Translations under genes and position numbers: made by a program
The notes under the pieces: generated by a model
Databases searched by the model: none
Told to the model about the DNA's origin: nothing
What the model saw: only the letters and a program-made list of their open reading frames with translations
Shown: positions 22,617 to 35,689 of the stretch, piece by piece
Layout: every line of letters begins with the position of its first letter
Numbering within the stretch: position 1 is the stretch's first letter
NCBI GenBank assembly: GCA_037962975.1
Contig: CM075675.1
Location: forward strand, 41,772,501-41,836,500
DNA from: Clitoria ternatea
Lineage: Eukaryota; Streptophyta; Magnoliopsida; Fabales; Fabaceae
DNA length: 64,000 bases
Reading direction: 5' to 3'

Positions 22617-25058
22617 GTTGAGGTGCCATGCAACACCACCCCCTGTACAATAAACCTTAGCATAAGCTCAAAAGAAAAAGATATTTTTTTTTGTCAAAAT
22701 TAAGTTATGATTGTTTAAAAAAATAAATTTACAGTAACACCTTACTTCTAACACTCAATGAATAAGTTCAGAGTCTCTATTAATAAGTTGTTTTGTCAAT
22801 GTCAATTTTAAAAAATGTCACATTATTAATTTATTTCTTATTTTAAAAAACTTAGGCTTTTTATTTGCTTGATTAACAACAAATTGTGTTTTTGATTTTC
22901 AAAAAATTAAACAAAATAACAATTGGGTTAACAGAGATTACCCACAGTAAAAATACACCACATTGCAAATTCCAACGAACTTTATTTGTAACACAAATTT
23001 GAATCTTGAAATCATTTTTTTTAAGAAACCTTTATCTAAATAGCTTTTTTATTTCAAGCTTAATATCTTTAATAGTTATTTTTAACTAAGAATTTCATCA
23101 ATTCAATAGCCTCAAAACTATTTTTTTAAAGCGCAAACATCAACAAAATTTTTTCTAGAGACAAAATAAGATTGAAACCCTATAGTAATTCTGTTAAGTA
23201 GTATCTCATAATAGTTTTATGTTTGAGAGAGTAGGCCTTGAATAACAAAGAAAGGTAACCAAACCTTGCTTGAGAGGTCTATTTTTCAAGAGACAAACAT
23301 CTTTATCATTCAAAGGATTCAACCCTGAGAAGTCATTTTAAAGTAAAGCATAGCGTGACAAAGTGTGTGCTTTTGGTTTTCAAATAGCCGACCATACCCT
23401 CATTCCACTCTTTATTAAAAGATGAGATTTGAGAATGTGTTATGACACTCCCCTCTCTCTGGGTCCTCTTACAGCTGTCCTTACTCAATATAACCCCAAA
23501 TCTTCTTTGTTCTCTTCCCCACATTCTCTGCTCTTTGCATATTAGGTGTCAACACATGTTCAATTATGCACTTCCCTCACAATGTCCCCTTATGCTACAG
23601 TGATATATTTAAGTGCAAAAAAGTTACAAGATTTCACATACACAATTGTTCATTTGATGTGACACCTCTGCACACATCCAATTCTTACCTACCTTTGTTG
23701 TATGCAACAAGTGAGCAATGCTACTCTCTAAGTTTCCACTTACATATTTAAAAGAAAATTGACTTTTGTGCCAATTCCATATGAAATCAAAGCTCGTTCA
23801 AGGAAATGCCATACTCTAAGGTCTGTGTTTCAAATGGCAGAGAGTAGTTGTTATCCATGAGTAGACCAAGACCACAGAACATACATCAGCAATTTGACAA
23901 TCCTCTTAACCACTTGGCAAAATGGAATGCTCAACTAAGACCGGTTCCAACTCCTCCCATGAAATATTTTTTAGTTTAAGTAATTTTTGTCGTAAATAAT
24001 TAGATTTTAACATTTAACATCCATATCATAATAAAATTAACTCTTTTAATAATTTTTTTTCATTTATAAGATCCAATCTAAGATATTATTTAAGAAAAAT
24101 CAATCATATGTTACTTAAATTTAATCACTTATTATCATCTAATGGAATATTGTATTTTCCTTGAGTTTAAACTTCTATTTTTAGATTCAAATTCAATTTA
24201 GACTTTGTGGTGGAAGAGTCAATGCCTTTTTTACGACTTAAATCAATTATCCAATGAAATATCAACTTTTCTTTAATTTAAATATATATTTTTATCTTCT
24301 TTTTTAACCACAGTATCATCTATCAATATAATTCTATTCAAGTTGAGAATATTTATATCATAGACTAATTTTCTCAATGGAAATCTTTCTCATCCATAAG
24401 ATTTAAACATAAAATTTTATTCAAGAAGAATCAAATATGTACTATTTAAATCAACAGACCTAATTGTTCTATTTTTTCATCTCTAACCCACTGATTACAT
24501 TACAGTTAGGGAAGGATACTTTTGTCATTTCAGTATTTTAGATCAACATGCATATGAACATGTGCCAGTTGGAAAAATTGGAGGATGGCCCATGAAGCTG
24601 TGAGCAATTACACATTATTATTTAATCACTGGCCTTCTTAATGGAAACAAAGTGGGTCTGTTTCTTTTTTGTGAAGCGCTTGCACTTGAAGGCCCACACT
24701 TTGAATAGAGAAAGCTCATCATGCATGCATGAGAAAGATGAAAAATGGGAAATGATTGCAATTGTACCCACATGAAAATCATATCCACTTCACCAAAAGT
24801 TGAAGGCTTGTGCATTATGATATCAACTATTGAGGGAAAATAAAATAAAATAAAAATCTTGATATCTGTGCACTTTGTGAAATCTATCCAAAGTTCCACA
24901 TTCTTGGGTATCTTATACTATATTAAAGAATGTTTGCTGATATCAAAGCCATCTCATCTGATTTTATTGACAGCACTTTACTTTTCTCCAAGCTCCTAGT
25001 TCTCCTAAACGGTGATTCTTGTCCTATTTTAAAGAGTTAATGGGATTTTCTAAGATGG
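22617..25058. other. Intergenic region upstream of the IQD gene
   Basis: AT-rich sequence without recognisable repeats or genes. Short frames at 23333-23524, 23566-23751 and 24618-24899 have no family features. The promoter of the IQD gene should lie in its right part, but no element can be assigned with confidence. The last 150 bases may contain the first transcribed exon. Confidence 0.5.
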
Positions 25059-25479
25059 GTAAGTAACATATAGTACTTAGAATTGGAAGTTGGATCACTC
25101 TCAATCTGCATCACATTCATCAAATTTTTTTTCCCCTAAAACTCTCTTGTCTTGTGTGCATTAATGTTAAATTACACTGAAAGCAAAGTTTTCACTTTTC
25201 ATTAATGTGCATGTTTTGGTCGTTGTAACAACTATTTGTGCTAGAAGAGGCTATTTGTAAGACAAGTTCTGCAAATTGTTCCTTCCTTTTCGGACAAGTC
25301 TAGTGTGTAGGTTTCAACAACACCATTACCTAAATAATAAACCAGTTAAATGACTATTTGTAAACCAATTTGTACGTTTCACCCATCCATCTACTTGTTC
25401 AAACTGAACTTAGACCACTAGATAAACAAAAACCAACATAACAGAAGAGAGGATTCTTATAGCATTCTTTTCTTTTCAG
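25059..25479 (+). other. Possible intron in the 5' untranslated region of the IQD gene
   Basis: A good donor (GATGG|GTAAGTAA at 25059) is followed by a pyrimidine-rich acceptor (TTCTTTTCTTTTCAG ending 25479) 38 bases before the start codon. This would place a non-coding first exon near 24900-25058. It is an inference; no transcript evidence is available. Confidence 0.4.
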
Positions 25480-25517
25480 ATCACAGAAACTGAAGTTGGT
25501 CCTTGTGATATTGCTAA

Positions 25518-28500
25518 ATGGCCAAGGACTGGTTTAGTATGTTTAAGAAGCTCTTTATGTGGGAGACACATTCCTCACAAGAGAAGGTAAATGTTCTGCT
25601 TCTTTCACTAATTGTTTTCAAGTAAGATTGTGGTGCTCATGGCCCAAAAACCTGTTTTCAGAAGGAGAAAAGAAGGACTTGGATATTTGGGAGGCTAAAG
25701 AGCAAGAGATTGCCTTCAATTCAAGCTCCACCACCACCACCATCATCAACAATAGAAACAAGGCCAGGTGAAGCCGAGGAAGAACACAACAAGCATGCTT
25801 TAAGAGTGGCCATTGCTTCAGCAGCTGCTGCTGAAGCTGCCATTACAGCTGCCCAGGTTGCTGTTCAGGTTGTTAGGCTCCAATCTGCTCATCAACAACT
25901 AAAGGAAAAACAAGAAGAATTTCAACCTGTTAAAACTAAGCATGATGCTCCTCATTATTCCACCACACATCAGTGCCAGAGGAAGATTGAAGAATCTTCA
26001 GCCATCAAAATTCAAACAGCATTTAGAGGTTACCTAGTGAGTTTTCTTGTTCATTCTCTCATCTTTCATCTATGTGAGCTTAATTCCATTTGCTAAAATG
26101 TTCACCTTTCTCTGCTAAGGGATCACTGATAGGTTCAGTTGAATTTGAGAAACAAAATATAACTAAGGATCAAACTGAAGCAGTAACAAGTTTCAGCTTC
26201 TGAAACATGTTAGGAAATAAGCAAATGTTAATTTACTAAAATTCTTCAACTAATTAGTGATTTTCCAAATTTACTTGTTAGAAGAAGCCTTTTATGTAAG
26301 ATATGTCACAACTCACAAATTTAACCAACTAGTGGCTAGTGATTTACCAAAAACATGAGCTAGTACGGTAACTTCTGAACAGAAACTAGATTTTAATTTT
26401 TTATATCGCGTATTTAACATTTCTTTTCTGTAACTAAGGATACAGGATGTGAAGGTGAACCAAGTTCCAGAAGCAGAAACTTGTTAGACAATAAGCAATT
26501 ATAAATTTACTAAAATTCTTCAACCAAATAATGGTTTCCCAATAACAAGAGTGTTCTGACTCTGTATACCAGATTGAAGATTCCTCTCAACTTCTCAGTT
26601 CAAAGTATCCTGATAGGGTTTAACTAAGTTGGTTAGGTGAGTATATGAGTTGTTGTAAAACCCTATAAATCTATGATAATTGACATGTTTGTTTTCAATT
26701 CCCAGCAAAACTAAAACAATATCCTAACAGGCTAACTGGCTAAGTTGACATTAGTCTTCTAGGTACCTCTTCTAGTCAGTGTACACCCATTGGCTTGTCT
26801 TGGCCTAAACGATGTATTTTGGCCCTCTTGGACCTGACCTTCAACTGAGTAATTAGGCCTTCATTGCCTCCTGAGTTGTAAGCAATGAGCTCCTAGACCA
26901 GAAGAAGCACAATTGGGCCAGATTATGACCCAACTGCCTAGGGAAACAATTTGAGGCATTTAGTACTCTCAATGTTTTTTAATTCCTTAGAACCATGTCC
27001 CTAGAAATCATAATTATTAGGAACGATAAAATGTTTGGTAAATTTAGTTTAAAAACACTTTCCGGGGAAACATGGAGTATAGACATTGGGAAATTTCCTT
27101 AAAAAATTCACAACAAACATAAGTAATCTAAGATTCCTAAGGTAGGATTTCTGGAAAAGTTCCTACATTCATGGAGATATAGAAGAGCATATAAGTTGTC
27201 ACGCTTGCATATCTACCAAAGAGAGGAAAACAAGTGAAGAAATTTGGGGGAAGGAAAAAGATCAGAGAAAGTAGACAAAATTAAGAAGCAGTCTTACACA
27301 TGTTTAACTTACTATAGGATATTGCAGGCAAGGAAAGCTTTGAGGGCATTGAAGGGAATAGTAAAGCTTCAAGCTATTATTCGTGGCAGAGCTGTGAGAC
27401 GCCAAGCTATGAGTACTCTGAAGTGCTTGCAGTCCATTGTAAGCATCCAGTCACAGGTCTTTGCAAAGAGACTCCAAATGGTTGAGGGAAAATGGCATTG
27501 TGGTGAACACGAAGAGATGCAAGAATCAAGAGACAAGATAATAAGGGTAAGAGTACTGTGTTAAAGTTGATCATTAGTTGAGTTTTCCATCACATTGCTA
27601 AAATAAAGTTTCACTGCCAAAACCATCATGTACCTTTTATTGTGGAAGCTTATCCATTGTGTTTTACTCACATGTTATCCCTTGTACAGTTAGATTTTGA
27701 AACATAGTTTTCATAATTTTCAGATGGATTCAAACAGTGAGAGGAGGTGGGATGACAGCATTTTGTTGAAGGAAGAGAAAGATGCCTCTTGCATGAGCAA
27801 GAAAGAAGCCCTTCTTAAGAGAGAAAGAGTCAAAGAATACTCATTGTCATTTAATCATAGAGTAAGCTCTTTATCAAGTTTTTGCTATTCCTATTTTATA
27901 CATTTCAAAGGTTGTGTGAGAAAATATTTTTTATTTTTATTTTTTATTTTTATTTATAAAATTATTATTTTATTTTCTATTTTTAAAAGTTTATAAATGA
28001 AACACATAAAACAATTTTTTTATTTGTTTTTATACAAACTTTTGAAAAATAATGACAGTTTTATAATTTAATATGAAAATAGAAAATATTTTCTCATACC
28101 AAACAATAGTTTTGTCATTTTCAGTGTTTTATGTAAATATACAAATCTTTTACAAACAAGAAATAAGATAAAAATAAGGTGCTAGTTTTCCAATTCTTAG
28201 TGAATATCAGAACACTAAAGTTTTCATTCTACCTTACAAAATACTCTTCAGAGGTCAGCTGAATCAGATAGAAAAGAAATAACTGGAAGATGGAGGTATT
28301 GGATGGAGCAGTGGGTGGACACTCAACTTTCCAAGAGTAAAGAACTTGAAGATTTGGACTCAGTTTTCAGCACACATTTTTCTAGAGCTTGGGAGGAATG
28401 TGGAAGAAAACAACTCAAGCTTAGAAACATTCAAACACAAAATCATGTTGAAGGATCATTAGATTCTCCAATGCTTGGTTCAAGGAACTCTTTACTCCAC

Positions 28501-28881
28501 AGGAGCCACAATTCAGAGGCAGAGCAAGATCACTCATTTCCAAGCTCCCCTGCAATTCCCACATACATGGCTGCAACAAAATCAACACAAGCGAAAGTAA
28601 GGCCAGCAAGCTCCCCAAGAACAAGGATAGGAGGGAATTTTGACAACTCTGAGAGCCATTCACCATGCAAGAAGAAACTTTCTATTGTAGCTTCTTCTAT
28701 TAATAGTGAAGTGCTTAGTAGTAATGTTAGGATGAGCAAGGTCACTAGTAATAATCAGCAAAGATCTCCTAGCTTAAAGGGCCTTTCTAGACCTCTAAAA
28801 TCAAGCCACACTACCAGGGATCTTAGCATTAACTCAGATTGCTCAGTGCAAAATTTAGAGCAACAAAGTTCCTTCAAGTAA
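25518..28881 (+). CDS. IQD: IQ67-domain (IQD) calmodulin-binding protein, five coding exons
   Basis: Coding exons are 25518-25586, 25662-26036, 27328-27546, 27724-27861 and 28252-28881, all with GT...AG borders, together 1431 bases or 476 residues. The start ATG opens MAKDWFSMFKKLF, followed by a basic KKEKRRTWIFGRLKSKR stretch. An Ala-rich helix comes next (ASAAAAEAAITAAQVA). The IQ67 domain spans the exon 2/3 junction, a hallmark of the family: IKIQTAFRGYLARKALRALK, then IVKLQAIIRGRAVRRQA and a third partial IQ (LQSIVSIQSQV). The C-terminal part contains PTYMAATKSTQAKVRPASSP (DUF4005). IQD proteins bind calmodulin and act as scaffolds on microtubules and at the plasma membrane; that role is known for the family, not shown here. 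It is the only intact host gene in the window. Confidence 0.95.
26037..27327 (+). other. Intron 2 of the IQD gene, 1291 bases
   Basis: It begins GTGAGT after the GYL codons and ends TTGCAG before the ARKALRALK codons, inside the IQ67 domain as in other family members. The interior is AT-rich without a recognisable transposon. A possible 106-residue frame starting at 27244 merely runs from the intron into exon 3. Confidence 0.9.
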
Positions 28882-29386
28882 TGCTGCTTGTGAGAAAATT
28901 GTTTGCTTGTCATGTATATGCGAGTAAAACTTAATTCTTTTTGGTTGATTATACTTTATTGTAACTGAAACTTGTCAATTTCTTCACTAATTGCTTGGCT
29001 TTTTGTGCCCTACGCCATACATCATACAGCATGAAGATTGGAACATTGGCTGTTTAAATTTAACACGTTGTTTTGAGATTGAATATAAGATGAATATAGT
29101 TGTGTTATATTTCGGTAAAGAAGATTTTACTTTTCTAATCCTCTTTGATCTAGAGCTCATACAACAGTAATTTTAATATGCAATTATGGGATAAGTGTTG
29201 TGAGAGTGTAAGAAATGAATCTGGCTGTAATTGAAATTAGAAGTTTTTAAAAGCAATATGGTCATTTAAAAGTTCATATGACCTTTTTTAAAAACTCACA
29301 TAATTAGTATCAACCATCCATTGTATACTTGTATGACATATATTCACTTATCTCACTCTCACATAAGAGACTCTTTCTCATATGTT

Positions 29387-29423
<37 letters not shown>

Positions 29424-30385
29424 CTTCTTAACTTACATTTTTTTAATTAAGCCCCCTAATTTTTTAAAAGTTTTTAATAAGTCATGTGTGATATAGATAT
29501 GTTTTAATTGAGTCCCTTATTTACCAATAATAACAGTGACCTAAGACTGAGAGGAAATCATGACATTTTTACTTTTGTGATTGTTACCATCCTATATGAT
29601 ATGTCTTGAAGATTTTTCAACAATAATAATTTAAGATGATATAATTGTTAAGCTTAAATTCTCATTTTCTAAGAGACATATGCTCATAGTGGTTGAATAT
29701 AAGACATCAGAAATCCACAAAAGTGTTATATATAATTAATTAGTCTTGAGATCAACTTGCATAATGTCATTCCACTATAGTTCATGATGTTAAGGGTAGT
29801 TTTAAGAGCTTATCTTGGCAAAATCGATACAAGATTTACATGACCAATCTCTAGCTATTTAGAATAGTTGTTAGGTGAGTTGGTCTCAAACTTACTATTT
29901 GACATTATTAAATGGTTAGAGGAGGGTGAAAATATATAACCTACTCCAAAGCATGTTGTTGCATGTGTTGAGTTTGTCGGTCTTGAGGAATATATGCAAA
30001 TAAAATGTTAAGACCCCGGAGTTTTGTGGCAAACTTACATTCCATGTATCTTTGAAGTAGGTTGGTAATGTTATCTTTTCCTAATAGATTGTTTTATGTT
30101 ATATTAACTAATTGATCTATCTTTTCTTTTCAATTTGTTGTTTGTAATTAGAGACCCAATTGAAACATATCATATCATAAATGATTTGTTTGAAACTTTT
30201 TAAGAAATGAAAAGACCTAATTAAAACAAAAATATAAGTTAATGGACCTAACCGAACCTAAATATGTAAGTCAAATGGACATTTATTATCTTAATATGTC
30301 ACATAAGAACTCCGTTAATGGAGTTAGATAGTATGTAATAAAGAAGACCTAAGTAAAATTAATTTAAAAACATAGAAAACCTTCG
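28882..30385. other. 3' flank of the IQD gene and intergenic DNA
   Basis: The 3' untranslated region should occupy the first few hundred bases; no polyadenylation signal stands out. The rest is AT-rich with no gene or repeat apart from a TA microsatellite at about 29393-29421. Confidence 0.5.
29393..29421. repeat. (TA)n microsatellite
   Basis: About 14 uninterrupted TA units. Confidence 0.9.
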
Positions 30386-31140
30386 AGTATCTTTAGTGAT
30401 GCATCTCACTTGTAGATGCTTAGCTATTTTAAAATAATTTTTAATGGATCCCACATATACATATCACATCTTTTTAAATTTTACAATTTAAGCATTTTTT
30501 CACTTTATCTCAAGGTTTTTATGAAAAACCTTAAAATGAACCTCATACATTATCTCATATTCATGATTTTTATTTTTTAAGAAGTAAAAAAATAAGTGTT
30601 GTAAATATAAAATATAATTAAAATGTTAAAAATTGTAAACAAATAAATATTTATTAATAAAAAATAAAAACTATTTATACAGTACATGAAATTTTATGAA
30701 ATAAAAAAACAATATTCAATTTTCATCATTTTGTTCTCCAAAATGACTATTTTTAAAACAACTACTTTCAAACAAATAACATTAATTAAAATATAAATTA
30801 CATTAATCCAAGATTTTTCCTAATCATTTCACAAATTTGTTCATGATTTTAAAGTTGTTTTTCATTCATTCGACTTGTATCTTTATAAAGAACATTTATC
30901 CATAACTCCCCTTGCTTCAACTTTTTGTGTTTATTCAATTGCTTCTTGTATTCATCGAATTGTGTATTGAATTCAACCTTCATGCGGACCTCTTTCTCTT
31001 TTACCATGGCCTTTATCTCCTTGGCACTTGCTAATTTTTCCATAGTTGTTGCTTTTCCAACATCGTCGGAAAAAACTTCACCCAGTTTCCCTTTCCTTAT
31101 AGGCGTTTTTGCTCTGTGGACAACTAAAATTCGGTGATGC
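30386..31140 (-). mobile_element. PIF/Harbinger-type remnant with partial accessory ORF
   Basis: At 30386-30440 the word GAGTATCTTTAGTGATGCATC resembles the GAGCATCTCCAATGG termini of plant Harbinger elements. On the minus strand 30795-31137 encodes a Lys/Glu-rich C-terminal part: MEKLASAKEIKAMVKEKEVR, then LYKDTSRMNEKQLKNHEQI. This resembles the end of the MYB/trihelix-like proteins that accompany Harbinger transposases and are often annotated as GST T3-like or NAM-associated. The open part is 30849-31043. No transposase and no second terminus were found. Confidence 0.45.
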
Positions 31141-31668
31141 TAGGTTGTATTCACTTGTTGGCATGTTTGGATTAGAATTTAATGATTTGGTAATGTTTGG
31201 AATTGATTTAATGTTTGATATTGTAGTTGCTGATGTTTGATGTTGAATTAATGATCAATATTCAGAGGAAAACAACAGCCATGGGAGAAAAGAGATAAAA
31301 CAAACTGAGAGGGAAAAGAGAGCAACTGAATCATATATTTGATAATGGGTAAAGTTGTTACATGCTCTTTATTTATAGAGCGAAAAACAACATATCTCTA
31401 ACTAATTAAGTAATTAGTTAGACTAATACAATCATATTATCAAATATATATATATAGTAATATCTGAAATTGAATTAATGATTGTTATGAAATTGGTAAT
31501 ATTGAAAATTAAATTGATGATTAAGATATGGTTTGTTGGCATAAGTGCTACTGCGATATGGTTGTAATATTTTAAATTACTTGACTCAACGGGTACTTTA
31601 TTTGTGAATTGTTATTTATTGCTTTGAGTGACACTCACCCTTCAACTTGCATTTAATGAGTTTTTAGC
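31141..31668. other. AT-rich non-coding stretch
   Basis: No gene or transposon end is recognised. It contains loosely repeated words such as AATTGATTTAATG and ATTAATGATC. Confidence 0.4.
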
Positions 31669-32296
31669 TAGGATGTCAAAGCGGGTTGAGCCCGACGGGC
31701 TGACCCACCAACCCGTCTAAAACGGGATGGGGCAAGTTGACAAAATTTAATCCACAATAGGTTCAAAATTGACCCGTCCCACCCTGTATTTTTACGGGTT
31801 TTTGGCGGGGTGGGATAAGTTGACCTGACAGATTATATAATATTTTTTAAAATAATAATATAATATTAATAATATCTTATAAAAAATTTCTAATTTTTTT
31901 ATAGCATATTACTTTGATTAGTGTTTGAGTTAGAAATATTAATATAATTATATTCAATTTTTTTATTTTAGTTGTATACTACTTTGTTTTTTAATTTAAT
32001 TGACTTTTTCTTATTAAGAATAATAAGTGAATTAATTTTTATTAATTTCTATTAATTTATATTTTTAAGTGGACCAACCATTAACCAACCTTCTATTAAA
32101 AATCATTTTTTTAAAATACTAAAACTAATTTTAATTTTATAAAGGTTGGCAAGCTAACCCGCCCCACCTCGCCCTGCCATCAAAGCGGGGCTAGCCTAAA
32201 ATTTCAACTCGCCTCTGGTAGGGGGCCAAAGCTGCCCCACCCTGTATTTTAGTGGGTTGATAGCAGGGCAGGGTGGGTAACTTGCATTGACAGGGT
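31669..32296. mobile_element. hAT-like MITE, decayed
   Basis: The left end is TAGGATGTCAAAGCGGGTTG. The right end GGGTAACTTGCATTGACAGG matches its reverse complement imperfectly. Subterminal GC-rich words (GACCCACC, CCCCACC, GGCGGGGTGGG) surround an AT-rich core with no gene, the same layout as the other MITEs here. No convincing 8-bp duplication was found, so the borders are approximate. Confidence 0.6.
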
Positions 32297-32519
32297 GATG
32301 ATGTCGCTTAGTGAGCTTGGAGGTGGGAGCAATGCAATGCTAGGATGAATTTATAACTATTTTTTTGTTATGTTACTTAAGGTAAATGTGTAATTGGTCT
32401 GGTTTAATTGATATATGAAAGGGTGGTATGACCCTTAGATTAGTTTGGAGTTATTTGATATGTGAAGTTCTATACAACCCTTTGAATGGCTCAGATTGGT
32501 GAACACACGTATATAATGT

Positions 32520-33268
32520 TGATCCGGTCTAGATACTAGTATCCAGACTTGGACCTATACATAACGTCATCTGACCGTTCCTTGACGTGTCATCGGTGTG
32601 GTAGGTATACATCCAGACTCTAAATCCGTATCAGGCGTTCTCCCTATACCGGTCTGTCTAGGATAACATCATGCACACCAGATATATCCACGCCACTTGA
32701 CAAAAGATAATGTGTATCGCTACAGGGACAACGACAAGGATTCCATTTTCCATACTACGAGACTAAAACATGCTCTTGGAAATGGGTATCTTGTCCCCTA
32801 ATCTAGCCCCACAATTCTTTACGCTTAATTATAAAATTACCATTTGCCTTAATCATGCAGGTGAGTGCGTATTAAATAACCATTTATCCACGTAGTGGAG
32901 GTTGGTTGTTATATCACTATCGATTCCTCATAAAACGAGCCAATCAGGTATTTAAAAACTTTCTCAAGTATTCTCTGGGGGGCTCTCGGATTCATTCTGT
33001 CTGAAACCACTCTATGTTATTCCTTTTCTCTAGAATACAATCACTGACTTAAGCGTCGGAGAATCTACGCAGGTGGCACCACCTTTCGCCTACATCAACG
33101 CGTGAGGTCGTTGTATAGGATCTTCAGGACGTCAAGACCGGCCTTCTCTCACTGAGATACCGGATATACAGACCGGATACTTACAGTACCGGTATCCAAT
33201 CTTAGTCATCTGTTGACTCTTGTGGCTGGTCCTACACCGGATCATAGACCCCGGTCCAGACCAATTCA
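32520..33268 (+). mobile_element. 5' LTR of Tat element 2
   Basis: 749 bp, TG...CA, ending CCAATTCA before the PBS. It contains the Tat block TGACTTAAGCGTCGGAGAATC (about 33046-33066) and GC-rich ACCGGAT words near its end. Its partner at 53436-54185 aligns over the full length. The preceding pentamer is AATGT. Confidence 0.93.
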
Positions 33269-33288
33269 TTGGCACGCCCAGTGGGACT
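33269..33288 (+). promoter_or_regulatory. Primer-binding site of Tat element 2
   Basis: TTGGCACGCCCAGTGGGACT follows the LTR immediately. The same word, with one difference, follows the 5' LTR of the element at 61610. It should pair with the 3' end of a host tRNA; which tRNA was not determined. Confidence 0.7.
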
Positions 33289-33332
33289 CACTAAAGTTAT
33301 TCCCACTTCTCACCGAAACTCAGTGATCATCT

Positions 33333-34829
33333 ATGGAAGGCGATAGACGTGATTTTGCGGAAGGTCAACCCGAAGGTATGACCAACCCAAACATGAACAG
33401 GAGGCTCATCTTCGAATCCCAAGGAGGGAGTTCGAGGAAAATGGTCCTAGTAATCAACCTTGATCCTCGTGATGATTTGATTGACTAACTCAGGAAAAAA
33501 CTTGTAGAATTGCAAAAAGAAAGGAGACAAACTGATGATAAAGAGTCATCCCACACCAGAGATACTCACCACACGACTAAAGGAGAAAAGTCCACGACTC
33601 TCCAGTATTCAAAGATTCCCACAAATGAAGAGAGGAATCATACTCATGACTCTGATGATAGAGTCAGTGAAAGAAAGAGGGAGCCAGTGGTCGCATCCCC
33701 TGGGATGTATCGGCTTAATGTTCCATTCTCGAGGAGGCTCATGAACATGCATATTCCTAAGCACTTGCAGACCACTCAGCCCCTTTCTATTGGAAAGTAT
33801 AATGGAGAGTCTAATCCCACTAAGCATCTTGATGCTTACGTGTATGAGGCTATGTATCTAGGGGCTGACGAAGACGTGATATGCAGGATGTTCCCACGAA
33901 CATTAATGGAGGAAGCGCTTAGCTGGTTCAAGGGTCTACCATCGGGATCAATAGACTCCTGGGCTGAAATGGCAGCTGCTTTTGAGAATCATTTTGTAAT
34001 CTCCAGAGATATCCCCAGAATGTCTCACACCTTAGCTCAGATCAGGCAAGGGGAAAACGAGACTCTTAAGGAGTTCCTGAAACGGTTCTACAAGGAGGCA
34101 GCTACGGTCCCTAATCTCACAGAGGCCATCCAGCTGCATATCATAATTGAGGCCCTACAGCCTGGGTCAGCTTTTACCCTGTCATTGGCAAAGAGCCCTC
34201 TAACGACATTTGAAGAGTTCAGGAGGAAGGCCTCAAAGTACGTAGGCATAGAAATGCACTTGGAGGCTACAGCTGCAAGAACTAAACCATCAACACCAAC
34301 CTTACAACTACGGAGGGATAAGGACTGGGTAAGGTCAGAACGGATGGAAAAACCATTCAACAGCTATAGATTCAACCGCCCTACACCCCAACGCCAAGAG
34401 AGGCATGTAAATTCATTTAGCCATTATGCACCGTTAAATGCCAGACCCTCACAGATCTTAAGGGAGATCGGATGGCCAACATTTAGCGTTTATGGCATTA
34501 GAAGGCCAACTCCAGTAAGAAGACCAGGAAATCCATGAAAGTACTGTGATTTCCATGAGCAAGCGGGGCATTCCACAGACGAATGTCAAGCTTTGAAGAA
34601 CGCTGTTGAGACCTTAATCAGAGAGGGCAAGTTGAAACAATACCTATTCAAAGAGAAGTCCTCCAACAAACCAGACCGGACTGAGAAAAGAGGAAGAGAT
34701 TGCGATGATGGTGATGATGATAATGGCAATCCGGTCAGGAGGTTTTCTGTAGCGGAAAAACAAAAAGGGGCGGTGATTACTGAAACCATCCAACAGGATG
34801 ATATACCCCAGCAACAAAGACAAGGCTAG
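33333..34829 (+). pseudogene. Tat gag
   Basis: The start ATG at 33333 (MEGDRRDFAEGQ) is supported by the homologous start at 62455. The central retrotransposon-gag domain reads TKHLDAYVYEAMYLGAD, then FPRTLMEEALSWFKGLP, SWAEMAAAFENHFV and ENETLKEFLKRFYKEA. A knuckle-like CDFHEQAGHSTDEC follows at about 34545-34586. In-frame stops occur at 33486-33488, 34536-34538 (between capsid and knuckle) and 34827-34829. The frame is otherwise kept throughout. The product would form the virus-like particle and bind the element RNA. Confidence 0.9.
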
Positions 34830-34934
34830 CGTGAAGTCATTGATGATCGCTAGAGGCTTTGCAGGGGGTGGAGTTTCGATTACAACCTGAAAGAATCATC
34901 ATCAAATGATTCTGTCCGTTTAAGGGAGACCCAG

Positions 34935-35405
34935 GGACAACTATCCTTACAGAAATGGTATCGAAGCTCCTGTGGTGTCATTCTCTGATGAAGATTTTGG
35001 CCCAACCATCCCTAGGGGGGATGACGCTATGGTCATTGTTGCTATGATCGCTAATAAAGACGTAAAGAGGATCCTCATTGACCAGGGAAGTTCCAGTGAT
35101 GTTATTTTTTACAATTGCTTTAAAAGAATGGGTTTTAATGACTCAGACTTACAGCCTTACACATAGGAACTCACAGCCTTCAATGGAGCAAAGCAACCTA
35201 CCAAGGGGTATCTCGACACCCTTATTTCCTTTGAAGGTGAGCCTGGAGCAAGAACGGTGAAGTCCAGAATCTTGGTGATCGATGTGGAGTCGCCCTACAA
35301 CAGTATTATAGGCTGTCATACACTGAATGCCATGGAAGCAATTGTATCCACTTCACACCTCCTTATCAAGTTCATCGATAAGGACAACGGCGTATCTTTC
35401 CTCTA
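34935..35405 (+). pseudogene. Tat aspartic protease
   Basis: The open part starts near 34972 and holds AMVIVAMIANKDVKRILIDQ followed by GSSSDVIFY; the catalytic triad position reads D-Q-G in place of the usual D-x-G of this family. A second conserved block, SPYNSIIGCHTLNAMEAIVS, follows near 35290-35350. Stops are at 35164-35166 and near 35404. It would cleave the gag-pol polyprotein. Confidence 0.75.
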
Positions 35406-35689
35406 AGGTGATCAAGAGATGGCCAGGTACTGTTACAACCTGAGTATGAATATGGTGAAGCTGGAGGCATTTAAATAGAAAAGGAAGTTGAACGATGGAG
35501 GAAATGCAGTTGGGTCTGTCAGTTTGATTGACCTTGATCCCAGAGTAGAGTTAAAGATCGATCCACTCAACCCTTCAAATCCTACGCCGAATGGAGGTTC
35601 TAGAGACGTCGTCTTGGGAGATTCCCCAGAAAAGGTCACTCACATAAATGACAAGTTGGTGCCAGTCATGGAGCAGCGTTTGCTTACGC

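Noticed and set aside
25559..25771. 70-residue frame overlapping exon 1 and exon 2 of the IQD gene
   Set aside because: It runs through the first intron in another frame; the spliced model explains the region.
28421..28745. Minus-strand frames over the last IQD exon
   Set aside because: Shadow of a real coding exon.
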